Source of the DNA: an uncultured Octadecabacter sp.
Lineage (GTDB): Bacteria; Pseudomonadota; Alphaproteobacteria; Rhodobacterales; Rhodobacteraceae
Assembly: GCA_937891785.1 (NCBI GenBank)
Contig: CALAGN010000071.1
Span: forward strand, 1 to 64,000
DNA length: 64,000 bases
Reading direction: 5' to 3'
Shown here: positions 1-8,615 of the stretch, piece after piece
Numbering within the stretch: the stretch's first letter is position 1
Layout of the letters: every line of letters begins with the position of its first letter
The notes under the pieces: model-generated
The model's database searches: none
Seen by the model: only the letters and a program-made list of their open reading frames with translations
Told to the model about the DNA's origin: nothing
Position numbers and translations under genes: made by a program

Positions 1-1103
1 TAGCCATCCGGATAAAAGCTAACCCTGTGATAACGCGCAGAGATGGAGAATAGGTAAAGGCTCACAATCGACCCATCGCGCACTTCTTGTGCCGCCTCGA
101 TCTGGCACTTTCGCCAATGCCACCGCCACGCGGATATAATGATATGCCCCTTGGCTTGAACGATGGGGGCAAACGGTCGAAATTCCGTTTCGACTAGCGC
201 CAGCTTGGTCAGCGGTGCAAGATTACGATCCGCCCCTTCCGCACAGCCCTTGTCAAAGCTCTTCAGCAATCGGCCTACATCCGAGGGTATCAGTTTACCT
301 GCTGCCATTTGTCGAAGAAGCCGGCGACGCTGTTGTGCACGCTCGGCGGCAATAACCTCGGCGCAATCAGAATTCCGGGCATGCCGGCGTAGGAAAACCA
401 CAAGGCTGGCACCAATCTGAGTCAAGTCTTTTGGTGTTCGGTCCTGTTGGCGATAGCGGCTTGCCGAAAACCCGTGATGCACGATCGCACGCGGAGCGAT
501 AGCAGTGCACGCCCCCGTCTCACCCAGACGCAGGTTCACATCGCTTTCATCCAGATAGAATGCAAAAGCTGGATGAAACCCGCCCATCCCGACAAGGACA
601 TCGCGCCGGAAAGCCATATTCGTGCCTTCGGTCTTGACCCCACGCGTAGCCGTGCCCTGCAAGACTGTCGGCCGCGTCTCGTCTACGGTAATCGGCGACG
701 AACTACCATCAGGGCGAATATCGCGCGCCTTCCATTGATAGCTAATCCCGTTTCGCCCAATCACAAATCCGCCAACGGCTGCCACGGCAGGGTCAGCGAA
801 CGGTGCTACCAGATAGGAGAGCCACGTTGGCTCCGGCACGGCATCGTCATCAATGAACGCAACGATACCACCAGCCGCGCGGGCAATTCCATGATTGCGC
901 GCCTGCGAAATGTTGGGCGTGTCAAATTGGTGAGTCTTGATCCGCTCGGACACCCCTTCGATCGCTTGCAGCCCTTCACCGTCCGCCACAACAATCACTT
1001 CGAAGTTGGGGTAGCGTAGCTGGCCAACGCCGGTCAGACAGACCCGCAACTGATCGGGTCGCCCGCGACTGACGATAACAACGCTAACGGACGGTTCGCT
1101 CAT
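1..1103 (-). CDS. Family 2 glycosyltransferase (partial, C-terminus beyond left edge)
   Basis: The reading frame is open from an ATG at 1103 to the window edge (367 codons), so the C-terminus is missing. The N-terminus has the GT-A pattern: a beta strand SVSVVIVSRGRP at residues 5-16, then the metal-binding acidic motif FIDDDA at 84-88, then a downstream acidic motif YLDESD near residue 180. These are typical of GT2 enzymes that transfer a sugar from a nucleotide-sugar in the cytosol. The ATG overlaps the kdsB stop (ATGA at 1100-1103), so it is translationally coupled to a KDO-activation gene; a role in capsule or lipopolysaccharide assembly is inferred. The sugar and acceptor cannot be read from the sequence. 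No signal peptide is visible. Confidence 0.85.
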   Translation of the reverse strand, partial: MSEPSVSVVIVSRGRPDQLRVCLTGVGQLRYPNFEVIVVADGEGLQAIEGVSERIKTHQFDTPNISQARNHGIARAAGGIVAFIDDDAVPEPTWLSYLVAPFADPAVAAVGGFVIGRNGISYQWKARDIRPDGSSSPITVDETRPTVLQGTATRGVKTEGTNMAFRRDVLVGMGGFHPAFAFYLDESDVNLRLGETGACTAIAPRAIVHHGFSASRYRQQDRTPKDLTQIGASLVVFLRRHARNSDCAEVIAAERAQQRRRLLRQMAAGKLIPSDVGRLLKSFDKGCAEGADRNLAPLTKLALVETEFRPFAPIVQAKGHIIISAWRWHWRKCQIEAAQEVRDGSIVSLYLFSISARYHRVSFYPDG

Positions 1104-1900
1104 CCGGCCCCCATCTGTGCCAACATTGCCTCAATGCGGGGGACATCTTCGGGGTTGTTCAGCTCCCAGAATTGGCGGCCGCGCGCTTCGACTTCGACGC
1201 AAAGCATATGCGCGCCGCGTTCAAGGAAACGAAGTTGTTCAAGTCCCTCGAGACCTTCAAGCGGGCCAGCCTCCCAGCGGGGATACGCCGCAAGGGCAGA
1301 CGGGCGATAAGCATAGACGCCCACGTGGTGAAACACTGGGGTTTCTTCATCATCGCCATAGAACTTGCCGGTGTAAGGGATGACCTCCTTGGAGAAGTAG
1401 AGCGCGTTATGATCGGCCCCGAAAACCGCCGTGGTCCCGCCTACGCGCCCTGCGCGACGATCATCAAGAAGCCCGTTCAACGCGCGCCCCTCGGTGCGCA
1501 GAACTGGTGTCGCAACTTCGGCAACAGGATGGGCGCGCAGATTTGTCACCAAGTCCTCAACGAACCATGCGGGGGTCAGCGGCGCATCCCCTTGCAAGTT
1601 TACGATCACGTCAAACCCACCACCTAAGCTGTCAAACGCCTCGGCGCAGCGCTCGGTTCCGTTCTGACAATCCTCGGACGTCATCACGACCTCGGCGCCA
1701 AACGCCTCGCTGGCGTCTTTGATGCGATCATCGTCCGTGGCCACAACAACGCGGTCCACGCCCTGCACCGACATCGCCGCCTCCCAAGAGCGCTGGATCA
1801 AACTTTTCGCGACCCCGTCGGCACCGCGCAATTGGACAAGCGGCTTACCGGGATAACGAGTGCTGGCATAGCGCGCGGGAATGACGATTAGGGTGCCCAT
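1100..1900 (-). CDS. kdsB: 3-deoxy-manno-octulosonate cytidylyltransferase (CMP-KDO synthetase)
   Basis: A 266-residue protein, close to the usual length for KdsB. It activates KDO with CTP to give CMP-KDO in the cytosol for lipid A-core and for KDO-containing capsules. The N-terminal nucleotide-binding motif (IPARYASTRYPGKPL, residues 7-21) is diagnostic for the family, and VATDDDRI (about 53-60) and VNLQGDAPL (about 99-107) follow as expected. The start lies one base after the stop of cysQ, and the stop overlaps the glycosyltransferase start, so the three genes form one operon. A chromosomal lipid A kdsB elsewhere cannot be excluded; proximity to an ABC-2 exporter gene suggests a capsule role (inference). 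Confidence 0.92.
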   Translation of the reverse strand: MGTLIVIPARYASTRYPGKPLVQLRGADGVAKSLIQRSWEAAMSVQGVDRVVVATDDDRIKDASEAFGAEVVMTSEDCQNGTERCAEAFDSLGGGFDVIVNLQGDAPLTPAWFVEDLVTNLRAHPVAEVATPVLRTEGRALNGLLDDRRAGRVGGTTAVFGADHNALYFSKEVIPYTGKFYGDDEETPVFHHVGVYAYRPSALAAYPRWEAGPLEGLEGLEQLRFLERGAHMLCVEVEARGRQFWELNNPEDVPRIEAMLAQMGAG

Positions 1901-1901
1901 A

Positions 1902-2699
1902 TTATGGCTTCTTCAATTCAACGCCGGGGGCGTAGGCGATAAAGAACGGGTTGGCGAAACCCTCTTTGCCATAGCCAAGCGTTTCGTGATTATCGAACCG
2001 CACCACATGACCGCCTGCACCAGTCAAAACGGCGTGGCCCGCCGCAGTGTCCCATTCCATCGTGCGCCCGACGCGGGGGTAAATGTCGGCTTCGCCCGTA
2101 GCAACGAGGCAAAACTTGAGCGAAGATCCTGCACTTTTCATGTCTTTGACGCCATATTTGTTGATGTAATCATCAGTCGCCTGATCACGGTGCGATTTCG
2201 ACGCGACAACCATCAGCGCAGTGTTGTCCGGTTTTGACACAGCAATTGGCACAATCGGACCAACGGCATCTTTGGCAAAACCGCCAGTTTCTTCGACAGC
2301 TTGGCCACTAGCATCTGTGTAAAACAACCGCCCCTTGGCGGGCGCATAAACGATCCCACGCAGAGGCACGCCGTCAACCACATAAGCGATATTCACTGTG
2401 AAATCGCCACGACGATGCACGAATTCCTTAGTCCCGTCCAACGGGTCGACGATCAGGAACGTGCTGGCAGTTTGAGCATGGGTCGCGGCCTGCTCTTCGG
2501 TGACGAGGGTCACATCCGGAAAGGCGGCGCGAAGTCCGGCAGAAATAATCGCATCAGCAGCTTCGTCCGCTGCCGTCACAGGGCTGTCATCACTCTTGGT
2601 TTTCACTTCAAAATCAGGCCCGTTATAGATCTCCATGATCTTATCGCCCGCTTCAATTGAAAGACGACGCATCACAGCGACTAGCTTGTCAAAATCCAT
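1902..2699 (-). CDS. cysQ: 3'(2'),5'-bisphosphate nucleotidase CysQ (inositol-phosphatase family)
   Basis: A 265-residue protein of the Mg-dependent, Li-sensitive phosphatase superfamily. The metal-binding motifs are intact: the glutamate pair VTEEQA near residues 66-71, DPLDGTKEF at 85-93, and WDTAAGHAVL near 215. CysQ removes the 3'-phosphate of PAP or PAPS, recycling the by-product of sulfate assimilation and sulfotransfer in the cytosol. It is the first gene of the leftward cysQ-kdsB-glycosyltransferase operon. CysQ next to capsule genes is common in Rhodobacterales (from memory). An inositol-monophosphatase activity is the main alternative, because the family is hard to split by motif; the TKEF form of the motif favours CysQ. 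Confidence 0.85.
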   Translation of the reverse strand: MDFDKLVAVMRRLSIEAGDKIMEIYNGPDFEVKTKSDDSPVTAADEAADAIISAGLRAAFPDVTLVTEEQAATHAQTASTFLIVDPLDGTKEFVHRRGDFTVNIAYVVDGVPLRGIVYAPAKGRLFYTDASGQAVEETGGFAKDAVGPIVPIAVSKPDNTALMVVASKSHRDQATDDYINKYGVKDMKSAGSSLKFCLVATGEADIYPRVGRTMEWDTAAGHAVLTGAGGHVVRFDNHETLGYGKEGFANPFFIAYAPGVELKKP

Positions 2700-2747
2700 G
2701 CCTTCGGTTCCTCATTTGGCCATCAAACCGCCCCACGGCCTTGTTAT

Positions 2748-2775
2748 TTGAAAAAGGGAGCAATTCCCTTATGAT
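2748..2775 (+). promoter_or_regulatory. Candidate sigma-70 promoter with inverted-repeat spacer
   Basis: A TTGAAA -35 element (2748-2753) and TATGAT -10 element (2770-2775) are separated by 16 bases, upstream of the ABC-2 permease start at 2842. The spacer holds an inverted repeat AAGGGA-5-TCCCTT (2754-2759 / 2765-2770), and AAGGGA recurs just downstream at about 2785. Such placement would let a bound regulator block RNA polymerase. The motifs are seen directly; regulation is inferred. Confidence 0.45.
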
Positions 2776-2841
2776 ACTGTGCTAAGGGATCGGCAAGATT
2801 TTCGTGCTAGACTAAGGCACCACGGCAAAGGCAGGCCAACT

Positions 2842-3663
2842 ATGTTTGAAGAACGACGCCCAGGCACAAGATCACGCACGGCTCTTTCAATGATCGAGCT
2901 GATTTACCACAGCATCGTGCGCGATATCCGCAAGGACAGTCGCAATGCATTGTTCGGGCTGCTGGCGAACATAATGCAAACGGTCATATTCGTAACTGTA
3001 TTCTATTTCATGTTCACAGTTCTTGGCATGAAGAGAAACTTGATCCGAGGCGATTTCCTGCTCTATATTATGTCGGGAATCTTTCTGTTCTTGACCCACA
3101 CCAAGGCCATGTCAGCCGTCTTTGGTTCAGAAGGGCCATCATCAGCAATGATGCAACATGCTCCGATGAACACGGTCATCACGATTTGTTCCGCAGCGCT
3201 TAGCACGCTTTATATTCAGATATTATCAATGGCGACAGTATTGTTCATCTACCATGTCGCATTTACCCCAGTTCACATCGAAGACCCGGCTGGGGCAATG
3301 GGTTGCGTGCTACTGGCATGGTTATCCGGCGTTGCGGTCGGGGTTGTCTTCTTAGCGTTAAAGCCGTGGGCCCCGGGCTTTATGCAGCTTGCATCGTCAA
3401 TTTATATGCGCGCCAATATGATTGCGTCTGGTAAAATGTTCGTAGCCAATTCGTTGCCAAGCACGATGCTCGCGCTGTTTGACTGGAACCCGCTGTTTCA
3501 CAGTATCGATCAAGCGCGCGGCTATGTCTTCATCAACTACAACCCGCACTTCAGCTTTGTCAGCTATCCATTAAAGGTCAGCTTCGTGTTGATAATGATC
3601 GGACTGATGCTTGAATTTTACACACGCAAACATGCCTCTTCCAGTTGGGACGCCGCTCGATGA
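2842..3663 (+). CDS. ABC-2 type polysaccharide exporter permease (KpsM/Wzm-like)
   Basis: A 273-residue membrane protein with six likely membrane segments: near residues 35-55, 65-85, 112-135, 145-165, 170-190 and a last one close to the C-terminus. This is the size and pattern of KpsM/Wzm subunits that move capsule or O-antigen chains across the inner membrane with an ATPase partner. I chose the ATG at 2842 over an in-frame start 21 codons upstream, because the longer N-terminus is basic and unrelated to the hydrophobic-helix pattern. No ATPase gene lies next to it in the window. The stop overlaps the start of the decayed downstream gene (ATGA at 3660-3663), showing an ancestral operon. It is divergent from cysQ-kdsB. 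Confidence 0.8.
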   Translation: MFEERRPGTRSRTALSMIELIYHSIVRDIRKDSRNALFGLLANIMQTVIFVTVFYFMFTVLGMKRNLIRGDFLLYIMSGIFLFLTHTKAMSAVFGSEGPSSAMMQHAPMNTVITICSAALSTLYIQILSMATVLFIYHVAFTPVHIEDPAGAMGCVLLAWLSGVAVGVVFLALKPWAPGFMQLASSIYMRANMIASGKMFVANSLPSTMLALFDWNPLFHSIDQARGYVFINYNPHFSFVSYPLKVSFVLIMIGLMLEFYTRKHASSSWDAAR

Positions 3664-4270
3664 TTCGTCTCTTGGCGTTTGTCGCATTTATATGGGCTGG
3701 CGCCGTTACAGCACAGGAATTGCCCGTACTTCATGATGTGTCTGGCGCTCGATCCGATGACCTCATCAACATCCCTATGGCGCACGATTCGGCGCCTGAC
3801 ATTATCGGAACCCTTGCTCACATTGCATTCGATATCGAAGTCGTTGCGTGAGACGCTTCGGACTCTTGGGGGCTGGTGATCTGGCAGATTGAGTTTCGAT
3901 GTACTACATGTCGATATCAGCAGCGCAACCTTGGCGGGAGATGACCCAACCCATATATTGCTTTGGCACCGAACCGTTCTGGGGCGTCAAACTTACCCCG
4001 CAGGCATCGTCAACTTTCAACTATTTCACCGATGCGATTGGCCCGATGACACCCATTTGGGAAAGCGGAGCATGGGGCAGCCCGCGCCGTATCATACTAA
4101 ACCACCACATTCCGAACGGCTAAATCACAAGCTATATCGAGGCCGAGGCCAGCAATGATGGCATGTCGAACCGCGCATTCGGGTTAAGCATGCAGATGTT
4201 CATCCAAAGCGTCGATGGTGCCATTCCAAAAAACCAGATGCGCGGCTGCTGTTCATTGGCAACGAATTAA
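3660..4270 (+). pseudogene. Decayed exported SH3-domain / 'CFGTEPFW' protein gene
   Basis: Three stretches in two frames rebuild one protein. The first (from ATG 3660) has a signal peptide (MIRLLAFVAFIWAGAVTAQE) and an SH3-like stretch. It ends at an in-frame TGA (3849-3851), after which the same frame continues with DASDSWGLV, as expected in an SH3 domain. The frame then shifts near 3885-3900. The second frame (3899 on) reads MYYMSISAAQPW and then CFGTEPFWGVKL, a motif I recognise from exported proteins of Rhodobacteraceae. A TAA (4121-4123) interrupts it, but the same frame continues (SYIEAEASNDGMS, CCSLATN) to a TAA at 4268-4270. At least three lesions mean the gene is not functional. The native function is unknown. 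Confidence 0.8.
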
Positions 4271-4302
4271 CGTTTGACCGTCACACTGACGCATTCGCCG
4301 CG

Positions 4303-4470
4303 CTAGCCACGCGCATGGATCGGCAAGAAGCCGTCGCGCACAAGATTACGCGTTATCTGTGGCTTATTGCTGCCGTTCATCACCATCAGCTCCATGATCG
4401 CCCGGTTCTCGATACTGCCAAAGAACGAATCCCGTGCGCCCATCTTGGTCCAGGCAGAATGTGCAAACAT
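4303..4470 (-). CDS. Possible 55-residue hypothetical protein or gene fragment
   Basis: ATG at 4470 to TAG at 4303. The sequence is protein-like in composition (MFAHSAWTKMGARDSFF at the start, then NRAIMELMVMN and NLVRDGFLPIHARG), but I do not recognise a family. No convincing ribosome-binding site precedes the ATG. It lies between a pseudogene and dnaK, so it may be the remnant of a lost gene. Coding status is uncertain. Confidence 0.2.
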   Translation of the reverse strand: MFAHSAWTKMGARDSFFGSIENRAIMELMVMNGSNKPQITRNLVRDGFLPIHARG

Positions 4471-4521
4471 GACACCATTGAGCTAATGCGAAAAATTTCA
4501 TCGATTCCATTTGCTCGCAAG

Positions 4522-4551
4522 GTTGCAGCGCCCGAAACCCGCCCCTATATA
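4522..4551 (+). promoter_or_regulatory. Candidate heat-shock or sigma-70 promoter of dnaK
   Basis: GTTGCA at 4522-4527 and CCTATATA at 4544-4551, 16 bases apart and about 105 bases before the dnaK ATG. A C-rich, TATA-containing -10 resembles alphaproteobacterial RpoH promoters, but the -35 departs from CTTGAA. The assignment is therefore tentative. No CIRCE inverted repeat is seen. Confidence 0.35.
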
Positions 4552-4657
4552 CCCGGTTGATCCGCGATGAGGGCTTGCCCCAATTCGCACCAACCATCAG
4601 GCGCGGATGCCGAACGGGTCCGCGCTTCTCAAACTGCCTCAAGAAGGGATTTGAAAC

Positions 4658-6565
4658 ATGGCCAAAGTCATTGGTATTGACCTCGGAACCACCAACTCTT
4701 GCGTTGCCATCATGGATGGCTCCAAGCCCCGTGTTATCGAAAACTCGGAAGGCGCACGCACAACACCATCGATCGTTGCATTCACAGACGATGAACGCCT
4801 TGTCGGCCAATCGGCCAAGCGTCAGGCTGTTACCAACCCCGAAAACACCGTTTTCGGCGTAAAGCGCCTTATTGGTCGTCGTTTTGATGATGAATTTGTC
4901 AACAAAGACAAAAAGAACATGCCGTTCGATATCGTCAATGGTGGCAACGGCGATGCATGGGTCGCGGCCAGAGGTGAGAAATACTCCCCAAGCCAGATCT
5001 CCGCATTCATTCTGGGTAAGATGAAAGAAACCGCCGAGAGCTACCTTGGCGAAGAAGTGACGCAGGCCGTTATAACGGTGCCTGCCTACTTTAACGACGC
5101 CCAGCGTCAGGCCACCAAAGACGCCGGCAAGATCGCTGGACTCGAAGTGCTGCGTATTATCAACGAGCCAACAGCCGCCGCGCTGGCCTATGGCCTCGAT
5201 AAGACCGAAACACACACGATTGCCGTGTACGACCTTGGCGGCGGCACGTTCGACGTGACCATTCTGGAAATCGACGACGGCCTGTTCGAAGTGAAGTCCA
5301 CCAACGGCGACACGTTCCTTGGTGGCGAAGACTTTGACATGCGCATCGTCAACTACCTTGCCGAGCAGTTCAAAAAAGAGAACGGCGTCGATCTGACCAA
5401 GGACAAAATGGCGCTTCAGCGGCTTAAGGAGGCTGCCGAAAAGGCCAAGATCGAACTGTCCTCGTCCAGCCAGACAGAAATCAACCAGCCATTCATCTCG
5501 ATGGACGGCGCATCCGGCCAGCCACTGCACCTTGTGGTCAAGCTGACCCGCGCCAAACTGGAAAGCCTTGTTAGCGATCTGATCAAAGCCTCGATCAAGC
5601 CTTGCCAAGCCGCATTGAAAGATGCCGGTCTGACCATCAACGACATCGACGAAGTCGTGTTGGTTGGCGGTATGACCCGCATGCCACGCGTGATCGAAGA
5701 AGTGACAAAATTCTTCGGCAGAGAGCCAAACAAAGGCGTGAACCCTGACGAAGTTGTCGCCATGGGCGCAGCAATTCAGGCCGGTGTTCTGCAGGGCGAC
5801 GTGAAAGACGTAGTTCTGCTCGACGTCACGCCGCTGTCGCTTGGTATCGAAACGCTGGGTGGCGTGTTCACCCGTCTGATCGATCGCAACACGACGATCC
5901 CGACGAAAAAATCGCAGATCTTCTCGACCGCCGAAGACAGCCAGAACGCCGTGACGATCCGTGTGTTCCAGGGCGAGCGTGAAATGGCGCAAGACAACAA
6001 GATGTTGGGCCAATTCAACCTTGAAGACATCCCGCCTGCACCGCGTGGTCTGCCTCAGATTGAAGTGACCTTTGACATCGACGCTAACGGCATCGTGTCG
6101 GTTGGCGCGTCCGACAAAGGCACCGGCAAAGAGCAGAAGATCACGATCCAAGCGTCGGGTGGCCTGTCGGACGAAGACATCGAAGCGATGGTCAAGGACG
6201 CCGAAGCAAACGCTGAGGCCGACAAAGATCGCCGTGAATTGGTCGAAGCCAAGAACCAGGCCGAGGGCCTCATCCACTCGACTGAAAAGTCGGTAGAAGA
6301 GCATAGTGACAAGGTTGACCCGACCACCGTTGAGGCCATCGAATTGGCCATTGCCGCGCTGAAGGACGACCTTGAGGCCGAAGCTAGTGCCGACAAGCTC
6401 AAGTCCGGCATCCAGAACGTGACCGAAGCCGCGATGAAGTTGGGCGAGGCAATCTATAAAGCCACGCAAGACGATGGCGGTGACGCCGCTGACGGTCCGT
6501 CGGATGTGGACGACGACATTGTCGACGCTGACTTCGAAGACCTTGATGGTGAAAAGCGCGACTAA
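4658..6565 (+). CDS. dnaK: Chaperone DnaK (Hsp70)
   Basis: A 635-residue Hsp70, the usual length. The nucleotide-binding domain has [13 protein letters not shown] at the N-terminus, [15 protein letters not shown] near residue 145, [11 protein letters not shown] near 195 and VGGMTRMP near 335. The interdomain linker and substrate domain follow ([15 protein letters not shown] near 385), and the acidic tail ends [13 protein letters not shown]. It binds hydrophobic segments of unfolded proteins in the cytosol in an ATP cycle driven by DnaJ and GrpE (both in this window). A good ribosome-binding site (AAGAAGGGA) precedes the ATG. A perfect 13-bp hairpin separates it from dnaJ, so dnaJ expression may be lowered relative to dnaK. 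Confidence 0.99.
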   Translation: MAKVIGIDLGTTNSCVAIMDGSKPRVIENSEGARTTPSIVAFTDDERLVGQSAKRQAVTNPENTVFGVKRLIGRRFDDEFVNKDKKNMPFDIVNGGNGDAWVAARGEKYSPSQISAFILGKMKETAESYLGEEVTQAVITVPAYFNDAQRQATKDAGKIAGLEVLRIINEPTAAALAYGLDKTETHTIAVYDLGGGTFDVTILEIDDGLFEVKSTNGDTFLGGEDFDMRIVNYLAEQFKKENGVDLTKDKMALQRLKEAAEKAKIELSSSSQTEINQPFISMDGASGQPLHLVVKLTRAKLESLVSDLIKASIKPCQAALKDAGLTINDIDEVVLVGGMTRMPRVIEEVTKFFGREPNKGVNPDEVVAMGAAIQAGVLQGDVKDVVLLDVTPLSLGIETLGGVFTRLIDRNTTIPTKKSQIFSTAEDSQNAVTIRVFQGEREMAQDNKMLGQFNLEDIPPAPRGLPQIEVTFDIDANGIVSVGASDKGTGKEQKITIQASGGLSDEDIEAMVKDAEANAEADKDRRELVEAKNQAEGLIHSTEKSVEEHSDKVDPTTVEAIELAIAALKDDLEAEASADKLKSGIQNVTEAAMKLGEAIYKATQDDGGDAADGPSDVDDDIVDADFEDLDGEKRD

Positions 6566-6579
6566 GCGCAGGTGAACAA

Positions 6580-6614
6580 AAAGACCGGCCCGCAGTAAGC
6601 TCGGGCCGGTCTTT
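6580..6614 (+). terminator. Perfect 13-bp hairpin between dnaK and dnaJ
   Basis: AAAGACCGGCCCG (6580-6592) pairs perfectly with CGGGCCGGTCTTT (6602-6614) around a 9-base loop. The stem ends in only three T, so it is likely a partial terminator or an mRNA-stabilising hairpin rather than a strong stop. Confidence 0.7.
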
Positions 6615-6638
6615 GCCTTCCCAAGGGGGAAAAATTTC

Positions 6639-7775
6639 ATGGCAAAACGTGATTATTACGAAATCTTGGGCGTCTCAAAGGGCGCTGGCGCCGATGAGAT
6701 CAAAAAGGGCTATCGCACTAAAGCGAAAGAGCTTCATCCGGACCGTAACGCCGACAACCCCAAGTCCGAGGCTCAGTTCAAAGAGGCGAACGAAGCCTAT
6801 GAAGTCCTGAAAAACGCCGACAAGAAAGCAGCCTACGACCGATATGGCCATGCTGCTTTTGAAAATGGCATGGGCGGCGGCCGGGCTGGTGGTCAAGGCG
6901 ATTTTGCGAGCGCTTTCAGCGATGTATTTGACGACCTGTTCGGCGATTTCATGGGTAACCAGCGCGGCGCCAGTGGCGGGCGGCGTGCCGCCCGTGGCAA
7001 TGATCTGCGCTACAATCTGCGCATTGACCTCGAAGAAGCCTTTGCTGGTCTTCAAAATACTATAACCGTCCCCACCGCCGTGGGATGTGACACCTGTAGC
7101 GGCACCGGCGCCGAAGGCGGGTCCGAAGCGCAAACCTGCCCGACCTGTTCGGGGATGGGCAAAGTCCGTGCGCAGCAGGGTTTTTTCACGGTCGAGCGCA
7201 CCTGCCCCACCTGTAACGGCATGGGTCAATCGATCAAGAATCCCTGCAAGTCCTGTCACGGGCAAGGTCGCGTCGAAAAAGAAAAGTCGCTCTCGGTTAA
7301 TATCCCGGCAGGCGTGGAAACCGGCACCCGCATTCGCCTGGCTGGCGAGGGCGAAGCCGGCATGCGCGGCGGTCCGGCTGGCGATCTTTATATCTTTATC
7401 GAAGTGCGCAATCACAAGCTGTTCGAGCGTGAAGGCAGCAACCTGTTCTGCCGCGTTCCTGTGTCGATGACTGATGCAGCACTGGGTGGCGACATCGAGG
7501 TGCCAACAATCGACGGTGGTCGTAGTCGTGTGAAAATTCCCCAAGGCAGCCAGTCTGGTCGCCAAATGCGTCTACGTGCCAAAGGCATGCCAGCACTACG
7601 GGGTGCCGGAGCTGGGGATATGTTCATCGAGCTTGCTGTCGAAACGCCGGTAAACCTCACCAGCAAGCAAAAAGAGCTGCTGCGCGAATTCGACAACCTG
7701 GCCGAGGATAACAACCCGCAAAGCACCAGCTTCTTTAGCTCGGTGAAGACATTTTGGGACGGAATGAAGGGCTAG
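6639..7775 (+). CDS. dnaJ: Chaperone DnaJ (Hsp40)
   Basis: A 378-residue class A Hsp40 co-chaperone that delivers substrates to DnaK and stimulates its ATPase. The J domain (residues 1-70) carries the HPD motif at 33-35. A Gly/Phe-rich linker follows (about 75-115). The cysteine-rich domain has four CxxCxGxG repeats ([32 protein letters not shown]; about residues 148-212) that bind two zinc ions. The C-terminal substrate-binding domain is complete. GGGGGA precedes the ATG at 6639. It lies 73 bases after dnaK, beyond the hairpin. Confidence 0.99.
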   Translation: MAKRDYYEILGVSKGAGADEIKKGYRTKAKELHPDRNADNPKSEAQFKEANEAYEVLKNADKKAAYDRYGHAAFENGMGGGRAGGQGDFASAFSDVFDDLFGDFMGNQRGASGGRRAARGNDLRYNLRIDLEEAFAGLQNTITVPTAVGCDTCSGTGAEGGSEAQTCPTCSGMGKVRAQQGFFTVERTCPTCNGMGQSIKNPCKSCHGQGRVEKEKSLSVNIPAGVETGTRIRLAGEGEAGMRGGPAGDLYIFIEVRNHKLFEREGSNLFCRVPVSMTDAALGGDIEVPTIDGGRSRVKIPQGSQSGRQMRLRAKGMPALRGAGAGDMFIELAVETPVNLTSKQKELLREFDNLAEDNNPQSTSFFSSVKTFWDGMKG

Positions 7776-7777
7776 CC

Positions 7778-7805
7778 TTGACCCCTCATTAACCAAACCT
7801 AAAGA
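7778..7805 (+). promoter_or_regulatory. Candidate promoter of radC
   Basis: TTGACC (7778-7783) and TAAAGA (7800-7805) are separated by 16 bases, just after the dnaJ stop and 21 bases before the radC ATG. The spacing suits sigma-70; the -10 is weak. This would allow radC transcription apart from dnaJ. Confidence 0.35.
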
Positions 7806-7826
7806 GAATCACGCCAGTTTGGGCGT

Positions 7827-8615
7827 ATGACGCAGCGTGGTTCATTGGGCGAAATGCCCCTTCCCTTGTTCGAATCCTATCTTACGGGGCGCGACGAGGT
7901 GACGATTGTTTCAGCTTCGCCTTTGCCGTCCAAAGGCAAACTTCCATCATATATAGCGGACCATCGAAAACGACTGCGCGCGCGCTTTATGGATGGCGGC
8001 GCAAATGCCTTGCCGGATTATGAAATGCTGGAAATGGTGCTGTTTCGCGCCATTCCGCGACAAGACGTGAAACCTTTGGCGCGTGCATTAATTGACACGT
8101 TTGGGGATTTCAATCGCGTCGTCTCGGCTGCGCCAGCCCGCCTTTTGCAGATTAATGGCGTCGGTAACGCTGTCGTTTGTGAACTCAAACTTATCGAGGC
8201 CGCTTCGCAACGACTTGCCCGCGCCAAAGTCATGCAGCAGCACGTTATTTCCAGTTGGGATGCGGTTCTGGATTACTGCCACACTGTCATGGCGCACCGT
8301 GACACCGAACAGTTCAGGGTGCTTTATCTTGATCGCAAGAATACCCTCATCGCAGACGAGGTGCAGGGGAAAGGCACCATTGATCATGTGCCGGTTTACC
8401 CGCGCGAGGTTGTGAAACGTGCTCTTGAATTGAACGCAAGCGCGCTCCTCCTGGTCCACAATCATCCGTCTGGTGACCCTACACCGTCGGATAGTGATAT
8501 CGACATGACGCGCTAGATCAACAATGCCGCAGCTGCATTGGATATCACGGTGCATGACCATCTGATTGTCGGAAAATCGCGCGAGTTAAGCTTCCGCGCG
8601 GCGGGATTACTTTAG
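7827..8615 (+). pseudogene. radC: RadC family JAB/MPN+ protein interrupted by one amber codon
   Basis: The frame gives 229 residues, then TAG at 8514-8516, then 32 more codons in the same frame (beginning INNAAAALDITVHDHLIVGKS) to a TAG at 8613-8615. The second part is the conserved RadC C-terminus, so this is one gene of 262 codons with a single nonsense codon, probably from CAG (Gln) by one C-to-T change. The helix-hairpin-helix region (QINGVGNAV, 108-116) and the JAB metal site (HNHPSGDPTPS with D224, residues 211-224) precede the stop; the lost part contains the final fold elements. The cellular role of RadC is unsettled; the old DNA-repair role is doubtful. The truncated product may be unstable or the codon may be a sequencing error. 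Start choice is uncertain: an in-frame ATG also occurs at 7854. Confidence 0.8.

Larger units (their letters stand above)
4271..4657. other. Intergenic stretch upstream of dnaK, mostly without recognisable genes
   Basis: 387 bases between the pseudogene and dnaK. I see a promoter candidate close to dnaK (4522-4551) and one short leftward reading frame (4303-4470). No tRNA, CIRCE element or repeat is visible. Part of the stretch may be further decayed coding DNA. Confidence 0.5.

Noticed and set aside
447..1019. Rightward 190-codon frame at the left end
   Set aside because: It is antisense to the partial glycosyltransferase, whose motifs on the other strand are clear.
3849..3851. TGA as selenocysteine codon in the exported SH3 gene
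   Set aside because: A frameshift and a second stop follow in the same gene, so decay is the simpler explanation; no SECIS-like structure was seen.
4364..6640. A 758-codon open frame antisense to dnaK
   Set aside because: Its composition is the mirror of dnaK codon usage in a GC-rich genome; long antisense frames opposite dnaK are a known artefact, and it overlaps dnaK in full.
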